5,637 nucleotides of DNA from Ferruginibacter sp. Lineage in GTDB: Bacteria > Bacteroidota > Bacteroidia > Chitinophagales > Chitinophagaceae. Below are positions 1 to 5,637 of the stretch, piece after piece. Positions within the stretch are counted from its first letter, which is position 1. Each line of letters begins with the position of its first letter. The translations under genes were made by a program, and so were the position numbers. The notes under the pieces are model-generated. The model was not told the DNA's origin and ran no database searches. It saw nothing but the letters and a program-made list of their open reading frames with translations. The stretch lies in NCBI GenBank assembly GCA_025352435.1, contig JANXTN010000211.1, forward strand, positions 1-5,637. Reading direction: 5' to 3'.

Positions 1-885
1 ACGCATTTGGAAGAGGGCGGAAAAATGATGATAACCCTTGCCGGTGCTATGAGTACGGCTGAACTTGGGCTGAGTCTTGCAGAAATGATTAGGCAAGATA
101 AAGTTGCAATCATTAGTTGCACCGGCGCAAACTTGGAAGAAGACATTATGAATTTGGTAGCGCATTCTCACTACAAGAGGGTGCCGAATTACAGAGATTT
201 AAGTCCGCAGGAAGAGTGGGATCTATTAGAGAATCATTATAACCGTGTAACGGATACTTGTATACCTGAGGAGGAAGCTTTTAGAAGATTGCAACAGCAT
301 ATTGAAAAAATCTGGAAGGATGCAGAGGCTGCAGGTGAAAGATATTTTCCACATGAGTACATGTACAAAATGTTGCTAAGTGGCGTGCTGGAGCAGTATT
401 ACGAAATAGACCCAAAGAACAGTTGGATGCTTGCGGCGGCTGAAAAAAATATTCCGATTGTAGTACCGGGCTGGGAAGACAGCACCATGGGAAATATTTT
501 TGCATCGTACATTATTAAAAATGAATTGATGGCAACCACTATGAAAAGTGGTATTGAATATATGGTGTGGCTGGCTGACTGGTATAAGCACAATTCCTCC
601 GGGAAAGGTGTTGGTTTCTTTCAAATTGGTGGCGGTATTGCAGGAGATTTTCCAATCTGTGTAGTTCCCATGATGTACCAGGATCTGGAAATGCATGACG
701 TACCATTCTGGAGTTATTTCTGCCAGATATCTGACAGCACAACTTCCTATGGTTCATACTCAGGAGCGGTACCAAATGAAAAAATTACTTGGGGTAAACT
801 TGATATTACTACCCCGAAATTTATTGTGGAAAGTGATGCTACGATTGTGGCCCCGTTGATGTTTGCATGGATATTGGGATGGTAG
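1..885 (+). CDS. Deoxyhypusine synthase family protein (5' end cut by window edge)
   Basis: The frame is open from base 1 and stops with TAG at 883-885, giving 294 codons. Family members in Bacteroidota are, from memory, about 320-330 residues, so roughly 30 N-terminal residues lie off the left edge. The TTG at 7 is inside the gene and is not the start. Landmarks, numbered by codon in this window: an NAD-site-like stretch CTGANLEED at 40-48, VPGWEDSTMGN at 155-165 (compare the ALTDGSLGD region of the human enzyme), GGGIAGDF at 210-217, and WGK at 264-266, whose Lys266 matches the catalytic lysine that forms the aminobutyl-enzyme imine (human Lys329). In eukaryotes and archaea the enzyme transfers the butylamine of spermidine to eIF5A/aIF5A. 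Bacteria lack that substrate, so the real reaction here is unknown; an NAD-dependent aminobutyl transfer between polyamines, as in the related homospermidine synthases, is plausible. The family call is firm; the substrate is not. Confidence 0.93.
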   Translation, partial: THLEEGGKMMITLAGAMSTAELGLSLAEMIRQDKVAIISCTGANLEEDIMNLVAHSHYKRVPNYRDLSPQEEWDLLENHYNRVTDTCIPEEEAFRRLQQHIEKIWKDAEAAGERYFPHEYMYKMLLSGVLEQYYEIDPKNSWMLAAAEKNIPIVVPGWEDSTMGNIFASYIIKNELMATTMKSGIEYMVWLADWYKHNSSGKGVGFFQIGGGIAGDFPICVVPMMYQDLEMHDVPFWSYFCQISDSTTSYGSYSGAVPNEKITWGKLDITTPKFIVESDATIVAPLMFAWILGW

Positions 886-1019
886 GGAAGAAGACACAAG
901 ATGAGAGATACTAGACACAAGATGTAAAACGGAAGACAAAAGAAGAAAGACAAAAGACAAAAGAATGGGGATTTGAAGTTTTCATTAATCCATCACTCAT
1001 AATTCATCATTTAAAATAC
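886..1019. repeat. Degenerate short direct-repeat mosaic in gene gap
   Basis: The gap after the deoxyhypusine-synthase-like gene is low-complexity and repeated. AGACACAAGATG occurs exactly twice, at 892-903 and 913-924 (21-bp period). AGACAAAAG occurs three times, at 934-942, 948-956 and 955-963, the last two overlapping by two bases. From 983 to 1010 the sequence changes to a CATNA/TTCAT-type pattern (CATTAATC, CATCACTCAT, AATTCATCAT). The purine bias of the first part is strong. Such degenerate runs are, from memory, common between genes in Chitinophagaceae-like genomes, and their function is unknown. I see no convincing hairpin terminator and no TAnnTTTG promoter here. Confidence 0.7.
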
Positions 1020-1022
1020 TGC

Positions 1023-1050
1023 TTTGCGCCTCAGCGTCTTTGCGGTGAAA
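1023..1050. repeat. Tandem 8-mer GCG-phased repeat, likely a dispersed family
   Basis: Three consecutive 8-mers share the form NNNGCGNN: TTTGCGCC (1023-1030), TCAGCGTC (1031-1038) and TTTGCGGT (1039-1046), followed by GAAA. Read on the other strand it starts TTTCACCGCAAAGACGC, which I recognise as a type of short sequence dispersed between genes in many environmental bacteria. That recognition is from memory and not from a search. It ends 9 bases before the CDGSH start codon. Its GGTGA (1045-1049 region) could act as a weak ribosome-binding site, although such sites matter little in Bacteroidota. Its higher GC stands out from the AT-rich gap. Confidence 0.7.
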
Positions 1051-1059
1051 AATACCAAC

Positions 1060-1287
1060 ATGGAAAAAGTAAAACTGACCGTTAACAACAACGGTTCACT
1101 AAAAGTAGATGGTGATTTTGAAATTGTAGACAGAAACGGCAATGTGTATGATCTTGGTGGTCGTACCATTGTAAGTATTTGCCGCTGTGGTTTATCTAAA
1201 AACAAACCTTTTTGCGATGGTGCGCACAACGGGAATTTTGAGCATGAAGCAGTAGCATTTGCATTGCCGCCTAAGAAAACTACTTAG
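1060..1287 (+). CDS. CDGSH-type iron-sulfur domain protein
   Basis: A 75-residue protein consisting essentially of one CDGSH domain. The sequence CRCGLSKNKPFCDGAH at residues 41-56 fits the family pattern C-x-C-x2-(S/T)-x3-P-x-C-D-G-(S/A/T)-H exactly, with Cys41, Cys43, Cys52 and His56 as the expected 3Cys-1His ligands of a [2Fe-2S] cluster. The N-terminal 40 residues (VKLTVNNNGSLKVDGDFEIV and on) form the short beta-rich lead-in seen in small bacterial members. There is no signal peptide or membrane segment, so it should be cytosolic. The family includes mitoNEET and is tied to Fe-S or electron transfer and redox sensing; the exact role of bacterial single-domain members is unsettled. I chose ATG 1060 because the in-frame TTG at 1024 only adds translated repeat sequence. 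The gene converges on radA, 57 bases away. Confidence 0.92.
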   Translation: MEKVKLTVNNNGSLKVDGDFEIVDRNGNVYDLGGRTIVSICRCGLSKNKPFCDGAHNGNFEHEAVAFALPPKKTT

Positions 1288-1298
1288 GATAATATTGT

Positions 1299-1337
1299 AG
1301 GAAGTGTATGCTGAGCATTCTTTAATATACACTTCTT
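1299..1337 (+). terminator. Hairpin in the convergent gap, candidate terminator of the CDGSH gene
   Basis: GAAGTGTAT (1301-1309) and ATACACTTC (1327-1335) form a perfect 9-bp stem, extended outward by a G-T and an A-T pair (1300/1336, 1299/1337). The loop is 17 bases and holds a small nested ATGC/GCAT palindrome. On the + strand the stem runs into TCTTTTACTTT, a T-rich tail starting at 1335, so it best serves the CDGSH transcript, whose stop is at 1287. On the - strand the tail is not a T run, so it is a weaker stop for radA. The stem is AT-rich, so its strength is uncertain. Confidence 0.55.
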
Positions 1338-1344
1338 TTACTTT

Positions 1345-2718
1345 CTAAAACAAGTATTGGTAAACTTCTTCCACTTTCCCAAGCATCACCACCTCAATAC
1401 CGAATTTTAGTTTTCCAATGCTCTTGCTGTTATACTTTGAGATGAGTATTTTTTCAAACCCAAGTTTTTCAGCTTCAGCTATGCGTTGTTCTATTCTATT
1501 CACCGCTCTTATTTCTCCTGAGAGGCCAACTTCCCCCGCAAAACATACTTTTTGCGGAAGTGGAACATCTTCATAACTGCTTAAAAGTGCACAAACAATT
1601 GCCAAATCGATACTTGGATCTTCTACTTTGATACCGCCGGCTATATTGATAAACACATCTTTTACCCCAAAATGAAAGCCACCACGCTTTTCCAAAACGG
1701 CCAAAAGCAGTTGTAATCGCCTCAGATCGAAGCCACTAACTGTTCTTTGTGGGGTTCCATACACACTTTGTGTTACCAAAGCCTGGGTTTCTATGAGTAA
1801 TGGACGCATTCCTTCGATAGTTGCGGCGATGGCAATTCCGCTTAATTCGTCTTCTTTTTGGGTAATTAAAATTTCTGAGGGGTTCAAAACCGGTTTCATT
1901 CCCTCTCCTGTCATTTCATAAATGCCCAATTCCGAGGTACTCCCGAACCTGTTTTTAAGGGTTCTTAAAATGCGATATGCATAATGTCTGTCACCCTCAA
2001 ATTGTAAAACAGTATCCACCATATGCTCCAATATTTTTGGTCCTGCAATGGTGCCGTCTTTTGTAATATGCCCAATTAAAAAAACTGGTGTGTTTGTTTC
2101 TTTCGCATAGCGTTGAAGTTCCGCAGCGCATTCTCTTATTTGCGAAATACTTCCCGGACCAGATTCTACAAATGGTGATTGCAATGTTTGAATAGAATCT
2201 ACAATCACCAATTCCGGTTGTAATTTTTTTATCTCTTTAAAAATTGTTTGCGTGTTTGTTTCGGTGAGCAAATAAAAATTATCGCTTTGTGTGCCCACTC
2301 TATCTGCACGCATTTTTATCTGCTGCTCACTTTCTTCCCCACTTATATAAAGCGTGCGCACATTTGTAAGTTGCAAACCTATTTGTAAAAACAAAGTAGA
2401 TTTTCCGATACCCGGTTCACCCGCAACAAGCACAATACTTCCTGCAACAATTCCACCTCCAAGTACACGATTTAATTCACCATCGCTGGAAAAAATCCTT
2501 TTCTCTTCTCCGCTTATAACATCATTTATAGAAATTGTTTTTAGCCCCTTCATACCGCTAAAGTCCCGCCAATCCTCCTTCGCAGCCTTGTCTGTTCCTT
2601 TAACGATAACTTCTTCTAAAAAAGTATTCCACTCATTACAGCCCGGACATTTACCAACCCACTTCGCACTTTCCTGTCCACAATTCTGACAAAAAAATGT
2701 TGACTTCGTTTTACTCAT
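1345..2718 (-). CDS. radA: DNA repair protein RadA/Sms (branch-migration helicase)
   Basis: A complete 457-residue protein of the usual RadA length. Domains in order: a C4 zinc finger (Cys10, Cys13, Cys24, Cys27, in the CQNCG and CPGCNEW context); a RecA-like ATPase with Walker A GEPGIGKST at 100-108 (Lys106) and Walker B LVIVDS ending near Asp174; the RadA-specific KNRFG motif at 255-259; and a C-terminal Lon-protease-like domain from about 280 to the end, with DPSIDLA at 367-373 and GEVGLSGEIR at 395-404. As usual for RadA, the Lon-like part lacks an obvious Ser-Lys protease dyad and acts as a structural or DNA-binding scaffold. The family drives DNA loading and branch migration on RecA recombination intermediates in the cytoplasm. 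ATG 2718 sits seven codons before the zinc-finger region starts, which supports the start. The AT-rich leader has no Shine-Dalgarno site. The gene stands alone: convergent to the CDGSH gene and divergent from the receptor gene. Confidence 0.97.
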   Translation of the reverse strand: MSKTKSTFFCQNCGQESAKWVGKCPGCNEWNTFLEEVIVKGTDKAAKEDWRDFSGMKGLKTISINDVISGEEKRIFSSDGELNRVLGGGIVAGSIVLVAGEPGIGKSTLFLQIGLQLTNVRTLYISGEESEQQIKMRADRVGTQSDNFYLLTETNTQTIFKEIKKLQPELVIVDSIQTLQSPFVESGPGSISQIRECAAELQRYAKETNTPVFLIGHITKDGTIAGPKILEHMVDTVLQFEGDRHYAYRILRTLKNRFGSTSELGIYEMTGEGMKPVLNPSEILITQKEDELSGIAIAATIEGMRPLLIETQALVTQSVYGTPQRTVSGFDLRRLQLLLAVLEKRGGFHFGVKDVFINIAGGIKVEDPSIDLAIVCALLSSYEDVPLPQKVCFAGEVGLSGEIRAVNRIEQRIAEAEKLGFEKILISKYNSKSIGKLKFGIEVVMLGKVEEVYQYLF

Positions 2719-2824
2719 AAAATAAAATTACGTAGAAGCGTTGTAGAATATGGAATTGATTGGTTGTAATTTTTTTGTCCAAACAAAGAAGCAGCTTTGG
2801 TCATCATCGTTGTGAACTTGTTCT

Positions 2825-2863
2825 GTTAATTAATCTTCTTTTAGCGAAAGAAAATTAATTAAT
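2825..2863. repeat. Long AT-rich inverted repeat (hairpin) upstream of radA
   Basis: Bases 2826-2841 pair with 2847-2862 in a 16-bp stem with one C-A mismatch (2835/2853). A T-G wobble at 2842/2846 closes a 3-base loop (AGC), and a G-T pair at 2825/2863 extends the base. The outer part of each arm is TTAATTAA; the inner part is TTCTTT opposite AAAGAA. The near-perfect stem with a tiny loop could extrude as a cruciform or fold in an RNA from either strand. It lies about 110 bp ahead of the radA ATG, so it could be in the radA leader. There is no adjacent T tract on either side, so it is not a typical intrinsic terminator. Confidence 0.7.
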
Positions 2864-2901
2864 CTCACTTCTAGGGGTCATACCTTTTTTGATCTTTAAT
2901 T

Positions 2902-3084
2902 ATGTTTTACAAAAAAAGAAAAGCAAATTTATTTTTTCGACTTCCTCATTTTTCAAAAATGAAAACTGTTATTGTAGTAAACAATTACTATCGTTTTATT
3001 CCACTAATATTTCATGCCATTTTGTTCACATTATTTTTAGAATACAAATATTTTAATCAAGATAATGGAGAAAATATTTTTTAG
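2902..3084 (+). CDS. Doubtful small ORF, 60 residues, possible single-span membrane peptide
   Basis: An open frame from ATG 2902 to TAG 3084, with an internal ATG at 2959 that would give 41 residues. The first 20 residues are basic and aromatic. Residues 31-50 or so (YRFIPLIFHAILFTLFLEY) are hydrophobic enough for one membrane span. I recognise no family. Against it: the surroundings are so AT-rich that Phe/Ile/Lys/Asn-rich frames arise by chance, and there is no ribosome-binding site or clean promoter. For it: a terminator-like hairpin follows 130 bases downstream on the same strand. It is more likely non-coding than coding. Confidence 0.15.
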   Translation: MFYKKRKANLFFRLPHFSKMKTVIVVNNYYRFIPLIFHAILFTLFLEYKYFNQDNGENIF

Positions 3085-3214
3085 AAAATCCCATCTTCAC
3101 TTTGGAAATTAAAAGCTGAGATGAAAATATTTTTAGACAGAAATTATTTTGTTGAAAAAAAATAAGATAACTTTTTTGAAATGAAATGAAGAATATTGAA
3201 ACAGTATAAATAGA

Positions 3215-3244
3215 AAAAGAGCCATCATTTCTGACAGCTCTTTT
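3215..3244. terminator. Terminator-like hairpin with no confident gene before it
   Basis: AAAAGAGC (3215-3222) pairs with GCTCTTTT (3237-3244). A further TCA/TGA pairing (3225-3227 with 3232-3234) inside the loop leaves a TTTC tetraloop and a small CA/CA internal loop. The A tract before the stem and the T tract after it are typical of bidirectional intrinsic terminators. On the + strand the 3' tail is TTTTAC; on the - strand it is a run of five T. The nearest confident + strand gene upstream ends at 1287, and the - strand has no gene between here and the right edge. Confidence 0.65.
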
Positions 3245-3446
3245 ACTTACTAACCCATTAAATTCTATAGCTAAAGTACATAATCACCTGAAAAGAAAAA
3301 ATTATTTTTTGAAGGTCTCAATTATTTAATACTGGATAATATGTAAACAAAAATGATTTATAAAGCTGATTAATTGATAGTTATAACATTCTTTCCTCAA
3401 TTTTTAACTGCTCAAAATAAAAAATTTAAAGAAAATCTTTTTGCAA

Positions 3447-3478
3447 TTTGGTTTATAACATAAACTAGTCTACGTTTG
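3447..3478 (+). promoter_or_regulatory. Bacteroidota-type promoter for the TonB-dependent receptor
   Basis: TTTG at 3447-3450 fits the -33 element and TACGTTTG at 3471-3478 fits the -7 consensus TAnnTTTG exactly, with a 20-base spacer, the usual distance for the primary sigma factor of this phylum. Transcription would begin a few bases after 3478, leaving an untranslated leader of only about 8-12 bases before ATG 3495. Confidence 0.75.
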
Positions 3479-3494
3479 TATAAATTAACGAATA

Positions 3495-5637
3495 ATGAAA
3501 AGTTTTCTTACCATTCTAAGTCTTTTAATCGCTTTCAATAGCTTTAGTCAGGTGACTGTATCGGGCAAAGTAACTGACAATAAAAACCTGCCAATTAAGG
3601 GAGTGAGTATTACCCTAGTCGATACATATGATGGAGGTACTACAGATTCCCTCGGTAATTATTCCTTTGTTACAACGGAAAAAGGCGCCAAAACTATCAA
3701 TGCCACAATGTCAGGATTTAGTTCTTATAATGCAAAACTCGATATTGCAAATGCTGCTATTAATTTAAATATTACAATAAAAGAACTTATTACAGAATTA
3801 AACGCTGTGACAATTACTGCAGGTTCTTTTGAAGCAAGTGATAAGAAAAAAGGAACTGTACTCACTTCATTAGATATTGTAACAACCGCAGGAAGCAACG
3901 GAGACATTACCGGCGCACTAAAAACGTTACCTGGAACACAGCAAGTGGGTGAAAGTGAAGGTTTATTTGTAAGAGGTGGTTCAGCTACCGAAAGCAAGAT
4001 TTTTATTGATGGTAGCCTTGTAAATAACTTTTTTTACAGCAGCTTGCCGGGTTTAGCTACTCGGGGTCGTTTTAATCCTTTTCTTTTTAAGGGAACAGTT
4101 TTCTCTACAGGTGGTTATTCGGCATTGTATGGTCAGGCATTATCTGCAGCTCTAATTCTCGAAAGCGCAGATTTGCCCGAGAGAACAGAGGCAGACCTAA
4201 GCGTATCGGTTATAGGTGTAGGTGGCGGCATTCAAAAACTGGCGAAAAACAAAAAAGCAGCTTGGGGGGTTTCTTATGCTTATACCAATCTTGCTCCTGC
4301 ATTTGCGGTGATAAAACAGAAGGTGGACTTTTTTAAAACCCCGGTTTATCACCAAGGCGATGCAAACTTTAGAATTAAAACCAAAAATGGTGGTTTTATC
4401 AAATACTATAGTTACGCAAGCTGGAACCGCACAGGCATTCGCAATCCTGATATTGATTCTGTTCAGCTTAAAAATGCCTTTGAGATAGAAAACGCAAACA
4501 CTTTTCAAAATATAAGCTGGAGAGAAAATATAGGGAACGGCTGGAAAGCAAATACAGCTTTAAGTTTTAGTACTAACAGAGATGATATTGGGAACGAGTT
4601 GCTAAACAGCGAAAACCAAAAACAACAGTTTTTTTCACCTGCTGGCTATTCTGGCAAAAACTTCTCGTTGGTAAACAAGGCACAGTATGCACAGGCTAAA
4701 GTAGTATTGGAAAAAAGATTAAAAGGAATAAATACGATTCGCTTTGGATCAGATTATTTTTTTAGCAAAGAAAAAACTTATTATACCTTATTTGATGGTA
4801 CAAAGTTTACTGATGTCGTGAACGAGAATTTATACGCAGCTTTCGCTGAAACTGATGTGTACATAACAAAAGACCTTGCATTGAAAGCAGGTGGAAGATT
4901 GGAACACTCAGAGCAAATTGATAAATGGAATGCAGCGCCTCGTGCATCTGTTGCATATAAGTTTAAAAATAAAAGCCAGCTGTCTTTTGCTTACGGCATC
5001 TTTTATCAAAACCCTGAAAGAAAATATTTACCAATACTGAACAATAATGTAGGCTACTCCAAAGCAACCCATTATATTTTACAATATCAGATTGCAAAAA
5101 ACAGCAGAATTTTTAGAACAGAAATGTTTTACAAAAACTACAATGCATTGTATAAAACAGCTATCAACAATGAAGGAAGAGAAGTAGCAGCTAACAACAA
5201 TGGTGTGGGTTACGCAAAAGGTCTTGAGGTTTTTTGGAGAGATAAAACTTCCATTAAAAATTTAGATTATTGGATCTCCTATTCTTACCTCGATACTAAA
5301 AGAAATTATATGAACTATCCGGGTTCGTTTACTCCTTCTTTTGCTGCAAGCCATACTGCATCTCTTGTTGCTAAAAAGTTTGTTACTGCCTGGAAAATCG
5401 GTTTTAATATGAGCTACAATTTTGCAAGCGGTCGACCATACTACAATCTACGTTACGATAATGCGCAAAGTAAATACATCGTAAGAGAAGAAGGAAAAAC
5501 CATAAACTACAACAGTTTAAGCTTCAGCATGAACTATTTGCCTAACCTGGGCAAGACCAATAAAAAATCATTTGTAGTATGGGTTTTATCACTAACGAAT
5601 GTGCTTGGGCAGGAACAGGTATTTAATTACAATTTCT
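3495..5637 (+). CDS. TonB-dependent outer-membrane receptor with carboxypeptidase-regulatory-like domain (3' end cut)
   Basis: The frame from ATG 3495 stays open to the window end: 714 codons plus one base. Residues 1-18 or 19 (MKSFLTILSLLIAFNSFSQ) are a signal peptide. Residues 20 to about 100 are a CarboxypepD_reg-like beta-sandwich (VTVSGKVTDNKNLPIKGV, then DSLGNYSF). The linker ELNAVTITAG (101-110 region) sits where Bacteroidota receptors carry the TonB-box-like segment. The plug follows, with LKTLPGTQQV, VRGG at 159-162 and IFIDGS at 169-174. From about residue 200 the sequence alternates and is rich in Tyr, Phe, Trp and Asn, as expected of a 22-strand barrel. The last residues seen (VVWVLSLTNVLGQEQVFNY) resemble the late barrel, so I estimate 40-90 residues are missing. 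It would import a substrate across the outer membrane using TonB-ExbBD energy. It is shorter than SusC proteins (about 1000 residues), and no SusD partner is visible. The substrate cannot be told. ATG 3495 is supported by the signal peptide and the promoter just upstream; there is no Shine-Dalgarno site. Confidence 0.93.
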   Translation, partial: MKSFLTILSLLIAFNSFSQVTVSGKVTDNKNLPIKGVSITLVDTYDGGTTDSLGNYSFVTTEKGAKTINATMSGFSSYNAKLDIANAAINLNITIKELITELNAVTITAGSFEASDKKKGTVLTSLDIVTTAGSNGDITGALKTLPGTQQVGESEGLFVRGGSATESKIFIDGSLVNNFFYSSLPGLATRGRFNPFLFKGTVFSTGGYSALYGQALSAALILESADLPERTEADLSVSVIGVGGGIQKLAKNKKAAWGVSYAYTNLAPAFAVIKQKVDFFKTPVYHQGDANFRIKTKNGGFIKYYSYASWNRTGIRNPDIDSVQLKNAFEIENANTFQNISWRENIGNGWKANTALSFSTNRDDIGNELLNSENQKQQFFSPAGYSGKNFSLVNKAQYAQAKVVLEKRLKGINTIRFGSDYFFSKEKTYYTLFDGTKFTDVVNENLYAAFAETDVYITKDLALKAGGRLEHSEQIDKWNAAPRASVAYKFKNKSQLSFAYGIFYQNPERKYLPILNNNVGYSKATHYILQYQIAKNSRIFRTEMFYKNYNALYKTAINNEGREVAANNNGVGYAKGLEVFWRDKTSIKNLDYWISYSYLDTKRNYMNYPGSFTPSFAASHTASLVAKKFVTAWKIGFNMSYNFASGRPYYNLRYDNAQSKYIVREEGKTINYNSLSFSMNYLPNLGKTNKKSFVVWVLSLTNVLGQEQVFNYNF

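Larger units (their letters stand above)
2719..3494. other. 776-bp divergent intergenic region
   Basis: This stretch separates radA (leftward) from the receptor gene (rightward) and is very AT-rich. From left to right it holds a 30-codon - strand frame overlapping the radA start (2807-2715), the long hairpin at 2825-2863, the doubtful ORF at 2902-3084, nothing recognisable at 3085-3214, the orphan terminator-like hairpin at 3215-3244, nothing recognisable at 3245-3446, and the receptor promoter at 3447-3478. I found no perfect TAnnTTTG promoter on the - strand for radA. No tRNA-like cloverleaf or insertion-sequence ends were seen. Confidence 0.7.

Noticed and set aside
7..9. TTG 7 as the start of the deoxyhypusine-synthase-like gene
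   Set aside because: The frame is open to base 1 and the family has about 30 more residues before this point, so the gene is cut by the window edge.
281..960. Several 60-106 codon - strand frames opposite the deoxyhypusine-synthase-like gene
   Set aside because: They overlap each other and a well-conserved coding gene, have low-complexity Phe/Ser/His-rich products, and show no family features.
886..1050. CRISPR array or tRNA-like element
   Set aside because: The repeat units are 8-12 bases, degenerate and without uniform spacers; no cloverleaf can be drawn.
1024..1059. N-terminal extension of the CDGSH protein from TTG 1024
   Set aside because: The added residues are only the translated GCG-phased repeat; ATG 1060 gives the usual compact CDGSH protein.
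1011..1229. 72-codon - strand frame opposite the CDGSH gene
   Set aside because: It is antisense to a perfect CDGSH motif and its product resembles no family.
2354..2689. 111-codon + strand frame opposite radA
   Set aside because: It is the antisense of the RadA zinc-finger and Walker A region; the Pro/Ser-rich product is a shadow.
2825..2863. Insertion-sequence terminal repeat or attachment site
   Set aside because: The two arms are separated by only 3 bases, there is no transposase or integrase, and no flanking target duplication is seen.
3725..4508. Two - strand frames (90 and 103 codons) opposite the receptor gene
   Set aside because: They lie within the plug and early barrel of a clear TonB-dependent receptor frame; no independent support.

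Overview
The window looks like chromosomal DNA from a Bacteroidota bacterium, most likely a Chitinophagaceae-type lineage. The signs are a TonB-dependent receptor with an N-terminal carboxypeptidase-regulatory-like domain, a promoter matching the Bacteroidota pattern (TTTG, about 20 bp, TAnnTTTG), starts without clear Shine-Dalgarno sites, AT-rich gene gaps, and a deoxyhypusine-synthase homologue of the kind found in this phylum. The placement is inferred from these features; no rRNA or other taxonomic marker is present.

Layout: (1) 1-885, + strand, the 3' part of a deoxyhypusine synthase family gene whose start lies off the left edge. (2) 886-1059, a gap made of degenerate short direct repeats and one block of three tandem 8-mers of the form NNNGCGNN. 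(3) 1060-1287, + strand, a 75-residue CDGSH iron-sulfur protein with a perfect cluster-binding motif. (4) 1299-1337, a hairpin in the convergent gap. (5) 2718-1345, - strand, complete radA (457 residues). (6) 2719-3494, a 776-bp divergent gap between radA and the receptor gene, holding a long AT-rich hairpin (2825-2863), a doubtful small ORF (2902-3084), a terminator-like hairpin that does not follow any confident gene (3215-3244), and a good Bacteroidota promoter (3447-3478). (7) 3495-5637, + strand, a TonB-dependent outer-membrane receptor that runs off the right edge after 714 codons.

The four genes do not form an obvious pathway: polyamine-type or deoxyhypusine-synthase-like enzymology, Fe-S or redox biochemistry, DNA recombination and repair, and outer-membrane uptake. 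Only the first two share a strand in sequence, and the repeat-filled 174-bp gap between them argues against tight co-expression. I see no CRISPR array, transposase, phage gene, tRNA or rRNA. No strong candidate for a new multi-gene system is visible. The most interesting material is non-coding: the repeat mosaic before the CDGSH gene, the long hairpin before radA, and the orphan terminator, which hints at an unannotated small transcript.
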